A stretch of DNA of 64,000 bases from Anaerolineae bacterium (GCA_013314735.1 JABUFD010000001.1:310001-374000), one strand, 5' to 3'. Shown: positions 17,109 through 27,100, numbered from the stretch's first letter. Translations and numbers: made by a program. Notes: a model not told the origin generated them from the letters alone.

Positions 17109-17642
17109 TTAAGCGCCGAAACGGGTATAGCAGCTGACATCTGATTCACCACCAGCCAACAAATCTGTCAGGAAATGGTAGATGGCATCGGCAGATGGCG
17201 GGCAGCCGGGCAGGTAGTGGTCAACTTTGACAGTATGATGCAGGGGTTTTGCGCGGTCGAGCAGCACCGGCAGGTTCTCCCGCGGTACCTGGGGATTGAC
17301 CACAGGCATATCAACATAGATGCTTCCCAGCATTTTCTCGGCCCCTTCAGGATTTCGCAGTGAGGGGATGTTGGCGGTGATGGCGCAATCGCCGAAAGCG
17401 ATTACCAGTTTGCTGCGCTGGCGGATGGTTTTGATTTTCTTCAAATCCTCATCCGTGCTGATGGCACCTTCCACCAGGGTGACATCCACACCTGTTGGGA
17501 AATGCTTTACATCCACCAGCGGCGAGTAGACCAGTTCCACCTGTTCACTCAGTGCCAACAGGCGTTCGTCCATATCCAGAAAACTCATGTGGCAGCCGGA
17601 ACAGCCGTCGAGCCAGATGGTAGCCAGTTTAATTTTTTGCAT
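17109..17642 (-). CDS. hoxY: NAD-linked [NiFe] hydrogenase small subunit
   Basis: Short small subunit (177 residues) that carries only the proximal [4Fe-4S] cluster, as expected for group 3 enzymes. Cluster cysteines are in LDGCSGCHMSFLD (about 14-26), FGDCAITANIPSLRN and LPGCPPSADAIYHF. There is no twin-arginine signal, so the enzyme is cytoplasmic. The ATG at 17642 is chosen because GGGAGG lies six bases upstream; a TTG two codons earlier is less likely. The 5' end overlaps hoxU by 14 bases. Confidence 0.93.
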   Translation of the reverse strand: MQKIKLATIWLDGCSGCHMSFLDMDERLLALSEQVELVYSPLVDVKHFPTGVDVTLVEGAISTDEDLKKIKTIRQRSKLVIAFGDCAITANIPSLRNPEGAEKMLGSIYVDMPVVNPQVPRENLPVLLDRAKPLHHTVKVDHYLPGCPPSADAIYHFLTDLLAGGESDVSCYTRFGA

Positions 17643-18345
17643 GTACAACCTCCCGTGTATTCACCAATCCAGGAACCAATTCATGGTTTTTTACCATTTC
17701 ACCTGCGCCGAGGCCCTTGATGAACAGCGCCCCGGTTGGGCATACTTCCACGCATTTCCCACAGTTGGTGCAGGAGGATGCTTCACCCCAGGACTGGTCA
17801 AAATCAGTGATGATCAGGGTGGCAATCCCGCGGTTGCGCATGTCGCGGGTATGAGCGCCTTCAATCTCATCGCAAACGCGCACACAGCGACCGCACAGAA
17901 TGCAGCGGTTGTGATCAATTCCAAACCGTTCGTGCGAAAGGTCGACGATCAACTGTGGATTGCGGTAATCAAAATTGACATGGTCAATTTTGTGGGCCTG
18001 GGCCTGGCTTTGCAACTCACAATGTCCATTGCTGACGCACACCGCGCAGGTGTGGTTACGTTCAGCAAACAATAACTCAAGGATCGTCCTGCGATACCGC
18101 TTGAGTTTTTCGGTATCGGTGCGAATCACCATGCCATCAGCGGCACGGGTGACACAGGACGGCAGCAGTTTATTGGTTCCATCGAGCTCCACCAGGCACA
18201 TGCGGCAGGCACCGGTAGGGGTGACGCCTTCCTGATGGCACAGGGTGGGAATATCAATGCCATTGGCACGAGCCGTTTCAAGGATGGTTTCACCCTCTGC
18301 AGCTTTTATCGCCTGGCCATTAATGGTCAATTGGATTTCACTCAT
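17629..18345 (-). CDS. hoxU: Hydrogenase diaphorase iron-sulfur subunit
   Basis: Electron wire between the flavin subunit and the hydrogenase, related to the N-terminus of complex I NuoG. In its 238 residues the clusters occur in the standard order. First is a [2Fe-2S] set in TLCHQEGVTPTGACRMC. A His-ligated [4Fe-4S] set follows in HTCAVCVSNGHCELQ. Last come two ferredoxin motifs, CILCGRCVRVCDE and CTNCGKCVEVCP. The start follows GGAG by seven bases and overlaps the end of hoxF by eight. A longer frame from 18405 would only extend into hoxF. Confidence 0.93.
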   Translation of the reverse strand: MSEIQLTINGQAIKAAEGETILETARANGIDIPTLCHQEGVTPTGACRMCLVELDGTNKLLPSCVTRAADGMVIRTDTEKLKRYRRTILELLFAERNHTCAVCVSNGHCELQSQAQAHKIDHVNFDYRNPQLIVDLSHERFGIDHNRCILCGRCVRVCDEIEGAHTRDMRNRGIATLIITDFDQSWGEASSCTNCGKCVEVCPTGALFIKGLGAGEMVKNHELVPGLVNTREVVHAKN

Positions 18346-19975
18346 GGTTGATCTCCATCCTTTCCACAGCATCCGGGTTACGGCGGATGGCTTCGATGTA
18401 TTCATTGCGGAAATATTTCAATGTGCTGATGACCGGATTCGGGGCGTTCTGTCCCAGTCCGCACAAGCTGGTGTTGCAAACAACTTCACACAACTCTTCC
18501 AATTTCTCAAGGTCGTTTTCCGTAGCCTTTCCTTCGACAAAAAGGGACAGCAGATTGTGGATTTGGGCTGTACCCGCCCGGCAGGGAATGCATTTTCCGC
18601 AGCTTTCGTCCATGGAAAATTCCATGAAGTAGCGCGCCAGTTCAATCATAGAGGAACTGTCATCAATCACAATCATTCCGCCGGAACCCATGATCGCACC
18701 CAGTTCATTCAAGGCTTCATAGCTGACCTGGGTATCGAGGTATTCGGCCGGAATACATCCACCGGATGGTCCGCCGGTTTGCACCGCTTTCAACTTTCTG
18801 CCGCCGGGCACACCTCCGCCGATCTCTTCGATGATCTCACGCAGGGTGATCCCCATGGGTACTTCAATCAAGCCGGTATGTGTAATCTTCCCGGATAGAG
18901 CGAACACCTTGGTTCCTTTACTTTTGCCGACACCGGTAGACGCAAACCAATCACCGCCTTTTTCGATGATCCTGGGCACATTGGCCAGGGTTTCGACATT
19001 GTTAATCAGGGTTGGCTGTGACCAAAGTCCTTTTTCCGCGGGGAATGGGGGGCGAGGCATGGGGTTGCCGCGATTGCCCATGACGGATTGCATCAGGGCA
19101 GTCTCCTCGCCACAAACAAATGCCCCGGCACCCAGGCGGAGATCGATTTCGAAATTGAAACCGGTTCCGCTGATGCCCGTTCCCAACAGGTTGTGCTTGG
19201 TGGCTTCCCGAATGGCTTTTCGCAAGCGTTTGATCGCCAATGGGTATTCAGCGCGGACATATATAAAGCCTTTTTCAGCACCAACTACGTAGGCCGCAAT
19301 TGCCATGCCTTCGATCACCGAATGGGGATCGCTTTCGATAATGGAACGATCCATGAAGGCTCCCGGGTCGCCTTCATCGGCGTTGCAGATCACGTATTTT
19401 GGTGAGTTGCTTTTTTCGTACACAAATTGCCATTTCATGCCGGTTGAGAAACCCGCCCCACCGCGTCCCCGCAACCCACTGCGCTTGATCTCCTCCAGCG
19501 CGGCCAAACGGTCACCCTGGGTGAGCACTTTCAGCAGCGCTTTGTAGCCGCCGTGGGCGATGTAATCTTCGATGCTTTCCGGGTTAACAATCCCTGAATT
19601 GACCAGGGCGGTTTTTTGTTGCCGGGTAAAAAAGGGCAGATGGGTATCAAGCCGCAGGCGTTCTAGCACCTCGTTGCGCACCAGGTGGTCAATGATTTCC
19701 TCTGCATCTTCCGGGGTCACCTGTCGGTACAGGATGTCATCCGGCAGGATATTCACAACAGGGCCCTCGGCGCAGAGACCCATACAGCCAACCATTTTGG
19801 CCAGGATGACATCCTGTAGTCCTTTTGATTTAATGACTTCATTCAAACGATCCAACAATTCCATGCTGTTGGCTGATGTGCAGCCGGTTCCAGCGCATAT
19901 ATGGATCAGGTGATGATAGTTTGCCAGTTCATCGCTGTATTGTTCGGAAACCAATGTTAATGTGTCAAGATTCAT
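18338..19975 (-). CDS. hoxF: Hydrogenase diaphorase flavoprotein subunit
   Basis: Binds FMN and NAD(H) and exchanges electrons with the pyridine nucleotide pool. The 545-residue protein has three parts. A thioredoxin-like [2Fe-2S] domain at the N-terminus has CAGTGC and CMGLC. The Nuo51-type FMN/NADH core has RGRGGAGFSTGMKW, CNADEGDPGAFMD and GAGAFVCGEETAL. A C-terminal [4Fe-4S] site is CGKCIPCRAG with a later C in NTSLCGLG. This matches HoxF of NAD-reducing hydrogenases and NuoF-type subunits. Starts overlapping the end of hoxE by 11 bases after GGAGTGGGTGAACG. Confidence 0.93.
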   Translation of the reverse strand: MNLDTLTLVSEQYSDELANYHHLIHICAGTGCTSANSMELLDRLNEVIKSKGLQDVILAKMVGCMGLCAEGPVVNILPDDILYRQVTPEDAEEIIDHLVRNEVLERLRLDTHLPFFTRQQKTALVNSGIVNPESIEDYIAHGGYKALLKVLTQGDRLAALEEIKRSGLRGRGGAGFSTGMKWQFVYEKSNSPKYVICNADEGDPGAFMDRSIIESDPHSVIEGMAIAAYVVGAEKGFIYVRAEYPLAIKRLRKAIREATKHNLLGTGISGTGFNFEIDLRLGAGAFVCGEETALMQSVMGNRGNPMPRPPFPAEKGLWSQPTLINNVETLANVPRIIEKGGDWFASTGVGKSKGTKVFALSGKITHTGLIEVPMGITLREIIEEIGGGVPGGRKLKAVQTGGPSGGCIPAEYLDTQVSYEALNELGAIMGSGGMIVIDDSSSMIELARYFMEFSMDESCGKCIPCRAGTAQIHNLLSLFVEGKATENDLEKLEELCEVVCNTSLCGLGQNAPNPVISTLKYFRNEYIEAIRRNPDAVERMEINHE

Positions 19976-20471
19976 CGTTCACCCACTCCCTGATTTTTTG
20001 CTTCATTTCATCAACGCTTAATTTGCCGACAATTTTTCCATCAAAGATCAATACCGGCGCAAGACCGCATGCGCCTACGCAACGGGCTCCAATGAACGAT
20101 AATTTTCCATCCGGGGTGGTATCACCTGGATTTAAACCATATTCTTCGCGCAGGAACTCCACGATCTGGTCATTGCCTTTGACATGGCAGGCGGTTCCCG
20201 TGCAAACGGAAAGGGTGTGTTCGCCGGCAGGTTTCATCTGAAACAGATTGTAGAAAGTGGCCACACCGTATACTTTGCTGGCGGGCAGATTGAGCCTGGC
20301 GGACACGAATTGCATGGCTGATTCATCAACAAAGCCAAATGCTTCCTGCACAGCATGCAGGGTTTCGATCAGTGCATCGGCCTGGTAGTTGCTGCGTTTC
20401 ATGGCTGTTTCCACGATCCGCCACCGCTTATCATCGCTGGGGAAAGCGGGTGTCAGGGTTTGTTTTATCAT
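19965..20471 (-). CDS. hoxE: Hydrogenase diaphorase NuoE-like subunit
   Basis: A 168-residue thioredoxin-fold [2Fe-2S] protein. The helical N-terminal region (residues 1-80) includes GVATFYNLFQMKPAGEH, and the cluster cysteines are in CTGTACHVKG and CVGACGLAPVLIF. It is the first gene of the hox set, with AGGAGAATGCA before the ATG. AdhE ends only 80 bases upstream with a strong hairpin but no terminator between, so hoxEFUYH can be transcribed from the adhE promoter. Confidence 0.93.
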   Translation of the reverse strand: MIKQTLTPAFPSDDKRWRIVETAMKRSNYQADALIETLHAVQEAFGFVDESAMQFVSARLNLPASKVYGVATFYNLFQMKPAGEHTLSVCTGTACHVKGNDQIVEFLREEYGLNPGDTTPDGKLSFIGARCVGACGLAPVLIFDGKIVGKLSVDEMKQKIREWVNDES

Positions 20472-20501
20472 TGCATTCTCCTGGATTGAACATTCGCAGG
20501 G

Positions 20502-20531
20502 GTACAGGCAGGAAGGGGGTCCTGCCTGTAC
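20502..20531 (-). other. Intercistronic hairpin between adhE and hoxE
   Basis: Perfect 12-base stem GTACAGGCAGGA/TCCTGCCTGTAC with a six-base loop. On the minus strand the stem is followed by CCCCTGCG, not by T residues, so it should not terminate strongly. It may set the ratio of adhE to hox message by protecting the adhE 3' end or by partial pausing. Confidence 0.6.
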
Positions 20532-20551
20532 GAACCTTGTGTTGCGGGGCC

Positions 20552-23194
20552 TTATTTACCGTAATAAGCTTTCAAATAGAGATCACGGATTTCACTGATC
20601 AATGGGTAGCGCGGATTGGCACCGGTGCATTGGTCGTCAAACGCACGTTCCGCCAGGCCATCTACCACAGCCAGGAAATCAACTTCGCTGACACCGTACT
20701 CACGGATGCTGGAAGGGATCTCCAGCTGACGTTTCAATTCGTTGATCGCTTCCACCAGACGGCTCATTTTTTCACAGGTTGTGCTACCGCCCAACCCGAG
20801 ATAGTCTCCAATACGGGCATACCGGCTTTTGGCAGATGGGTATTCATACTGCGGGAAGGCTGTCTGCTTGGTGGGTACATCTTCGCTGTTGTATTCGATC
20901 ACGGTATTGATCAGGAGGGCATTGGCAACGCCGTGCGGGATATTGAATTCAGCCCCGAGCTTGTGTGCCATCGAGTGGCAAATGCCAAGGAACGCATTAG
21001 CAAAGGCCATGCCGGCCATGCTGGCAGCATTGTGGACCTTCTCACGGGCGCGCACATCTTTACTTCCTTCGCGGTAGGCAATGGGCAGATATTTGAAAAG
21101 GATGCGCAGGCTTTCAAGGGCGATGCCATTCGTATAGTCAGTTGCGAGAACGGAAACCATTGCTTCGATAGCGTGGGTGACGGCATCAATGCCGGATGCT
21201 GCGGTCAGGCTTTTGGGCATATTCATCACCAACTCGGTATCAATGATCGCCATATCAGGCGTGAGGGTGTAATCGGCAATTGGATACTTGATGCCAGTGC
21301 GGTCGTCGGTGACTACCGAGAAGGGGGTGACTTCGGAACCGGTGCCAGAGGTGGTGGGGATGGCGACGAAGATCGCCTTGTTACCGCCTTCCGGGAAATT
21401 GTAGATCCGTTTTCGGATGTCAAGGAAGCGCATTGCCATGCCATCAAACTTCATTTCCGGGTTTCCGTACAGCAGCCACATGATCTTGGCAGCATCCATT
21501 GGCGAACCACCACCCAGGCCGATCAAGACATCAGGCTGGAAACGCAGCATCATTTCAAGACCTTCTTCAATCGTGCTGAGGGTTGGGTCCGGGGTTACAT
21601 TGTGAAAGCATTCCACATCCAATCCCATCGGTTCCAGGATGTCACGCACCCGGTCATAGAAACCCATGTCAAACAGAATTTGATCGGTCACAACAAAAGC
21701 GCGTTTCTTGTTGTTTAACTCCTGCAATGCAATTGGCAGGCAGCCATACTTGTGATAAATTCTGGGCGGTACGCGGAACCAGAGCATATTCTCGCGGCGT
21801 TCGGCGATAGTCTTAATGTTCAACAGATGCTTGACGCCCACATTTTCAGAAACCGAGTTACCGCCCCAACTACCGCAGCCCAGGGTGAGGGAGGGTTCCA
21901 GCATGAAATTGTAAATATCACCGATTGCACCCTGCGAAGCCGGCATGTTCACCAGCACCCGCCCGGTTTCGATCAACTCTCCAAAACGCTGAATGCGTTC
22001 GTGGTTCAGTTTGTTGGTAAAGAGCAATGAAGTATGACCATACCCGCCTTTCTGCACAATGTATCGTGCAGCTTCCAAACCTTCTTCGAAGTTTTTCACG
22101 CGGATCAACCCAAGCAGGGGCGAGAGCTTCTCGTGGGTAAAGGGGTCGGCATAATCCAGTTTGGGGCATTCAGCGATCAGGATCTTGGTTGCCGGCGGTA
22201 CCTGCAAGCCAGCCATTTCTGCGATGGCCGCAGCGGATTGCCCCACGATGGCGGGGTTGACGGTACCACGTTTGGCATCGATGATGAATTCATCCACCAA
22301 TTTCTTTTCCTTGCCGTTGAGGATATAGGCTCCATTTTCCAGGAACAGTTTTCTGACCTCAACATACACCTCGTTGTGAACGATGGCCACCTGTTCAGAG
22401 GCGCACACGACACCATTGTCGAAGGTTTTGGAGAGGATGATCGAATGGATCGCCATACGCAAATCGGCGGTTTCATCAATGAACGCCGGAGTGTTGCCGG
22501 GGCCAACGCCGATCGCCGGCTTACCAGAACTGTAGGCAGCTTTCACCATGCCGGGGCCACCTGTGGCAAGGATCATGGAGATTTTGTCATGCGTGAACAA
22601 CTGGTTGCTCAACTCAAGTGAAGGCTCATCAATCCAGCCAATGATGTCATCGGGAGCCCCGGCAGCAACAGCGGCTTCGAGGATGATGCGCGCGGCCGCG
22701 ATCGTGCATTTTCGGGCGCGGGGATGGGGGGCAAAGATGATTGCGTTGCGCGTTTTCAATGCCAGCAGTGCCTTAAAGATGGTGGTTGAAGTGGGATTGG
22801 TGGTGGGAATGATCCCAGCCAGAACCCCGATCGGTTCAGCAATTTTGACAATACCGAACGAATCATCCCTCGAGATGACACCACAGGTTTTCTCATCACG
22901 GTATTTGTTGTAGATGAATTCTGCCGCAAAGTGATTCTTAATCACTTTGTCTTCCAGGATACCCATCCCGGTTTCCACCACAGCCATACGGGCAAGTGCG
23001 ATACGGGCGTTGTTGGCGGCGAGGGAAGCCTGGCGGAAGATGAGATCGACCTGCTGCTGGGTATAGCTGGCAAACCTGGCCTGGGCGGTGCTGACGCGGT
23101 CAATCAGGCGTTCCAGCGACTGGGGACTTTCGGTGACTGGATATGCAGGGACCGCAGAGGTAACGGTGAGGGTGGAATCTGTTAGCTGGGTCAT
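20552..23194 (-). CDS. adhE: Bifunctional acetaldehyde-CoA/alcohol dehydrogenase
   Basis: Converts acetyl-CoA to acetaldehyde and then ethanol, using two NADH. The 880 residues contain an aldehyde dehydrogenase half (1 to about 450) with the catalytic Cys in FDNGVVCASEQVAIV. The iron-type alcohol dehydrogenase half (about 470-880) has GGGSPMDAAKIMW, GIDAVTHAIEAMVS and the iron-binding CHSMAHKLGAEFNIPHG. Family members form long spirosomes in the cytoplasm. AAGGAGACATTAC gives the ribosome site. A near-perfect Rex box lies 27 bases before the start, which points to repression when NADH is low. It lies upstream of, and probably in one transcript with, the hydrogenase genes. Confidence 0.96.
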   Translation of the reverse strand: MTQLTDSTLTVTSAVPAYPVTESPQSLERLIDRVSTAQARFASYTQQQVDLIFRQASLAANNARIALARMAVVETGMGILEDKVIKNHFAAEFIYNKYRDEKTCGVISRDDSFGIVKIAEPIGVLAGIIPTTNPTSTTIFKALLALKTRNAIIFAPHPRARKCTIAAARIILEAAVAAGAPDDIIGWIDEPSLELSNQLFTHDKISMILATGGPGMVKAAYSSGKPAIGVGPGNTPAFIDETADLRMAIHSIILSKTFDNGVVCASEQVAIVHNEVYVEVRKLFLENGAYILNGKEKKLVDEFIIDAKRGTVNPAIVGQSAAAIAEMAGLQVPPATKILIAECPKLDYADPFTHEKLSPLLGLIRVKNFEEGLEAARYIVQKGGYGHTSLLFTNKLNHERIQRFGELIETGRVLVNMPASQGAIGDIYNFMLEPSLTLGCGSWGGNSVSENVGVKHLLNIKTIAERRENMLWFRVPPRIYHKYGCLPIALQELNNKKRAFVVTDQILFDMGFYDRVRDILEPMGLDVECFHNVTPDPTLSTIEEGLEMMLRFQPDVLIGLGGGSPMDAAKIMWLLYGNPEMKFDGMAMRFLDIRKRIYNFPEGGNKAIFVAIPTTSGTGSEVTPFSVVTDDRTGIKYPIADYTLTPDMAIIDTELVMNMPKSLTAASGIDAVTHAIEAMVSVLATDYTNGIALESLRILFKYLPIAYREGSKDVRAREKVHNAASMAGMAFANAFLGICHSMAHKLGAEFNIPHGVANALLINTVIEYNSEDVPTKQTAFPQYEYPSAKSRYARIGDYLGLGGSTTCEKMSRLVEAINELKRQLEIPSSIREYGVSEVDFLAVVDGLAERAFDDQCTGANPRYPLISEIRDLYLKAYYGK

Positions 23195-23220
23195 GTAATG
23201 TCTCCTTGGAATAATCTATA

Positions 23221-23238
23221 ATGTGATTTATTTCACAA
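23221..23238. promoter_or_regulatory. Rex box upstream of adhE
   Basis: ATGTGATTTATTTCACAA matches the Rex consensus TTGTGA-N6-TCACAA at 11 of the 12 defined positions. It shares its whole core (TGTGATTTATTTCACAA) with the box before osmC. It lies between the adhE start and the end of the small [2Fe-2S] protein gene, where the adhE promoter is expected. Confidence 0.85.
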
Positions 23239-23255
23239 TATGAAAGTAAAAAAAT

Positions 23256-23522
23256 TTAGCGGTTCTTCATCAGCGCTGGCCAGATTTCCTGGTCAAATTT
23301 TTCAGCCGCGTTATCGGGGGAGATATACTCAAAGCGGCGGCTGCCATATGCCATCACCACGGCACGGTCGCAAGTATCCAGGCAAAAGTGACCGGTCAAT
23401 TCGATTTCGATTTCGGACCCTCGTTCTGCAAGCTTTGCCTGGATGACTTTGAGGATCTGTGCTGCGCCGTGGTGGTAACAGGCGCTTCCCATGCATAAAT
23501 ACAATCGGTCAGGTTCGGACAT
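23256..23522 (-). CDS. Small thioredoxin-like [2Fe-2S] ferredoxin
   Basis: An 88-residue protein that keeps only the cluster half of NuoE/HoxE. The cysteines are in CMGSACYHHG (CX4C) and HFCLDTCDRAV (CX3C). Small proteins of this type accompany electron-bifurcating hydrogenases and PAS/SpoIIE-type regulators in fermentative bacteria. Here it lies between osmC and adhE. GGAGG five bases before the ATG fixes the start; an upstream frame reaching 23603 would run through a palindrome and the previous gene's stop. It may donate electrons to, or sense redox for, the Rex-controlled system; that is inference. Confidence 0.85.
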   Translation of the reverse strand: MSEPDRLYLCMGSACYHHGAAQILKVIQAKLAERGSEIEIELTGHFCLDTCDRAVVMAYGSRRFEYISPDNAAEKFDQEIWPALMKNR

Positions 23523-23543
23523 TGTACCTCCTGGTTCAGAGGT

Positions 23544-23573
23544 GGTGTGGTGGAGGATATCCTCCACCACACC
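23544..23573. other. 30-bp perfect palindrome between osmC and the [2Fe-2S] gene
   Basis: Two 15-base arms (left arm GGTGTGGTGGAGGAT) form an uninterrupted palindrome centred at 23558/23559, 13 bases after the osmC stop and 21 bases before the next ATG. In RNA it would be a very stable hairpin next to the ribosome site of the [2Fe-2S] protein. There is no T run. Roles in message processing or translation are possible. Confidence 0.75.
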
Positions 23574-23586
23574 GAAGGAAGAAGGA

Positions 23587-24033
23587 TCAACCTTCTTTGA
23601 CAATCTGGTTTTTCACCACTGTTCCCGCGATGATGGTATCACCCACCGGGCAGCGACCTTCAATGAAACGGGCAAATGCCTCGACCTTTTCTGGGGCTGC
23701 ATCGGTTTTAATGTGCATTTTGGTACGAATCTCTGAGAAGCCGTTGCGCACGCCTGGAACACCCTTGAGAAAACCATCGGTATCCAGATCGCCTTCCAGT
23801 TCAATCCAGAATTCACTGAACGCAATATCATTTGCCAGGGCGAATGCAGCCGCGACAATGACCTGGCAGGAACCCAGCGCGCACAACAGGCCTTCCACCG
23901 GGTTCATCCCGGTATCAGTTCCGCCAAGTGATTTGGGCTCATCCATGATCAGTTTGAAGCCGCGGGATTCACTTTCCACAGCCAACCCCAGGGGCAATTT
24001 TTTGGATGTTGCGGAAAACGTTACTTGTGCCAT
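23587..24033 (-). CDS. OsmC family peroxiredoxin-like protein
   Basis: 148 residues of the OsmC/Ohr fold. These proteins reduce organic or fatty-acid hydroperoxides with two cysteines. Both are present: one in LCALGSCQVIVAAAF (about residue 97 of the chain) and one in GRCPVGDTI near the C-terminus. The N-terminus carries VTFSATSKKLPLGLAVES. GAGGACATC precedes the ATG. Two Rex-type boxes lie within 110 bases upstream, so it joins adhE in the predicted redox regulon. Confidence 0.9.
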   Translation of the reverse strand: MAQVTFSATSKKLPLGLAVESESRGFKLIMDEPKSLGGTDTGMNPVEGLLCALGSCQVIVAAAFALANDIAFSEFWIELEGDLDTDGFLKGVPGVRNGFSEIRTKMHIKTDAAPEKVEAFARFIEGRCPVGDTIIAGTVVKNQIVKEG

Positions 24034-24056
24034 GATGTCCTCTTTTCTGAAACTAA

Positions 24057-24074
24057 TTGTGATTTATTTCACAA
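24057..24074. promoter_or_regulatory. Rex box (perfect) upstream of osmC
   Basis: TTGTGATTTATTTCACAA is an exact match to TTGTGA-N6-TCACAA, 24 bases before the osmC start. Confidence 0.9.
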
Positions 24075-24121
24075 TCAATATACGCCCCAACGCTACCCTT
24101 GTCAAGGGGTTTTGGGACATA

Positions 24122-24139
24122 TTGTGAAATAATTAACAA
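24122..24139. promoter_or_regulatory. Second Rex-like box upstream of osmC
   Basis: TTGTGAAATAATTAACAA differs from the Rex consensus at one defined base. It is centred 65 bases upstream of the perfect box, a spacing that could allow cooperative binding or place one box at another promoter. Confidence 0.65.
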
Positions 24140-24193
24140 ATTATTAGGTTCGCATCCGGACAAACCCAGGTTGCTCCCTTTGGACAACCCTCA

Positions 24194-27100
24194 TCAGGCG
24201 AATTGTAAGCGGAACGTTTTGATCTCGTAGGGTCGAATCCGGAATGTGACCTGCCTGCCCTGCACCGGCAGGGCAGCGCTAACCGATTCTTCTACCAGGT
24301 TGCATTCAATCACAGATTTCAGCTCAAAATTGAGCAGCAATGTATAAACATCCTGCTGCCCGTAGGTTTCATAGAGGCGCAGAATTAATCCATCGCCATC
24401 TTCTGCACCTTTCAGTGCCTCGATGATCACATTCTCCCGATCGATCGACAGGAAACTGAATTTTCTCGGAAGGTTGCCGGGGTGGCTGGTTTCTCGCGCT
24501 GACAGCACCGGGTTCACCAGGTTCCTGGCGTGATGAATCACACATCCCTCACGGAAATCGCCTGTGTGCCCAACCAGGCTGTAATGGAAATTGTGTTCGC
24601 CCTGGTCTGCCTCAGTATCCGGGAACGCAGGGGCGCGCAGCAGCGATATGCCAACCAGCTTATCTTCAACCGAGAACCCATTTTTGTGTTCGCTGATGAG
24701 GGCGATGCCATAATTTCCTTCCGACACGTCTACCAGTGAGAGGGCGGGTACCTCAAATTGGGCTTTCTGGTAGCTGTTGTTGGGGCGTGTGTCGCGTTCG
24801 ATGGCGCCAAAGGGAATGTCGTAAACCGCTTTGGCGGTGTTGATATCAAATACAAATTCAGCTCTCAGCAGCCGGTGTTTTTCGTGCCACTGCACGCGTG
24901 TTTCGAAATCCAGTCGGTTGGTGGCTTTCCACAGGATAACATCCTGTTCCACCGTGCTCCGGCCAAACTCATAACGGAAAGTAGTCCACTCTTTAAGGGC
25001 ATCTTGCTGTGGATGGCCGACCAGTTCACCTTTCAGTTCTGTGCTGGTTTCCTTATAATCAATATCAATATCCCAGGCAGCATTACTTTTTGGATAATCA
25101 AAGTAAAGCTTCAGGCAATTGCCAGGCATTCCCTGCGCCAGCAACTCCCGTTGCTGGCTTTTGTCAAACAGGCGTGTGATTTGACCTGTTGCATTGAAAT
25201 TTACGCGGTATTTTGCATTTTCCAGGCAAATTTCTGGCTGGTCGAGTTCTGTCCAAGCCGGGTTGGCATTGTTGTCAATAAACCGGAATACCTCATAACC
25301 CATCGATGGCAGGTCATGTGCCTGAAACACCAGGTGCCCGTTTTGAAAGATACACGGGTGTGCTTCCTCCTTGGAATCGAGAACCACTCCGCAACAAGGA
25401 TTTTCCCAGGGAACCCTGACGACCGCCGGAAGGGAAACCTGGTTGAGATTCCAGACAATGATTGGCTGCCCGGAACCGCTGGTGTCGATATGCTTGTGGA
25501 GATGCGCAAGATGATCGTCTCGAATGGCTTTTCCTTGTGCCAATATCCTGTCGTAGTCCTGGTAGGAATCGAGATAGACCTCGTGGATGGCGGAGCCGGG
25601 GAGGATATCGTGGAACTGGTTGATCAGGATCAGTTCGATATTTTCCTGGTATTCGTCATACCTGCAGGGTGTTCCCCAGATCTGGTTGAAACCAGTCAGG
25701 AATTCTACTGCCCTGTACAGCGCTTCACTCTGTCGGTTCAGTTGCTTGCTCCGGGCTTGTGAGGTGTAGCATCCCCGGTGGCCTTCCTGGTAAATTTCTC
25801 CCCACCATGTAGGCAGGTGAGGCTGATATGTTTCCAGCCGGGAGAAATATTCAGCAAAACCAGAGATGGTGACCCGCGCGGATTTATCCCACCGCATGCT
25901 GCGGATTAACCCCTGCAAATGGTTGTCATCTGCACCGCCACCCCCGTCACCCCAGCCAAAGAAGACCGGGATGTCTTTCAGCACATCAGGCTGTAAATTC
26001 GACTGCATTGCATATTGAATCGATTGTGGATTGCACTGGTAATTGAAACCGGGCATGGTCGCCGCCAAAACCCGGCTGCCATCAATGCCCTGCCAGTTGA
26101 AGGCGCTGTATGGAAACACATTGGTGTCGTTGTACCATCTCATTTTGGTCACCATAACTGCCTTAATGCCGCTTTTTTTCAGGATCTGGGGGAGATTACC
26201 GGAATAGCCAAAGGCATCGATCAGCGATTCGACGCTGGGTGTGATACCGAATGTTTCCTGGCAGTATTTCCTGCCGGCCAGGATGTGGCGTACCAACCAC
26301 TCGCCGTTGACAAGATTGGTATCTGGCTCGACGAACAACAAACCACCGATTTCGATTTTCCTTTCCTCTATTTTCGCTTTAACATGGGAAAACACAGCCG
26401 GCGCGGCGGTTTCAAGCAGTTTGAACAGGTTCACCTGCGGCATCATAAATCGGTACTCATCAACCTGTTCCATATTCCGCAATACGCTGGTGAAGGTGCG
26501 TACCACTTTCCGGTAGCTTTCATTCTTGCGCCAGAACCATGCCAGGTCCAGGTGCGATTGGCCGATCATCCAAACCGTGAATTCATCCTGCTTTCTTCCC
26601 ATTTGAGTAAGTTCTTCATCCAGGAACTGCCGCCCTTGTGCCGCATACGCCAGGAAACTCTTTCGATCCGCAATATCAAACGCCGAAAATACATGGGTCA
26701 GCAGGCGTGAACCCACCGCTGCAAATTCAGGGTGGGTTTGCCAGTACTCCAGAACATATTGGATATCGAACAGGAATTCCTGCGCCAGGAGGTCAACCGC
26801 GCATAACTCAGCCCGGGTGAATACCCCTGTCGTTGCCGCATCAAACCGCGATTCGCCAATTTCATTATGGCTTCGCCGGACGAATGACTCTACTGTAACA
26901 TGGTAGGTTTCACCGCCTGTGGTTTGCGGGGCAAGCAAGACCCGGTAGTGGTTGGGGTCATTGCCCTGGTAAGGTTGGTCATCAATGAAAACCTGCCCCT
27001 CACCGCCAGTAACAATTTCCAGGTAGAGTGGGTATCCGCCGTAGGATTCGGGGACCTCAATGGTTCTGGAAAAGAAGCCTGTCTGACCTGTTTTTCCCCA

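Noticed and set aside
20502-20531. Intrinsic terminator between adhE and hoxE
   Set aside because: The stem is strong but is followed by CCCCTGCG on the transcribed strand, with no T run, so it is listed as an intercistronic hairpin.
20339-21718. 459-codon plus-strand frame opposite hoxE and adhE
   Set aside because: Shadow of the adhE reading frame. Its translation has no recognisable domain, and adhE is unambiguous.
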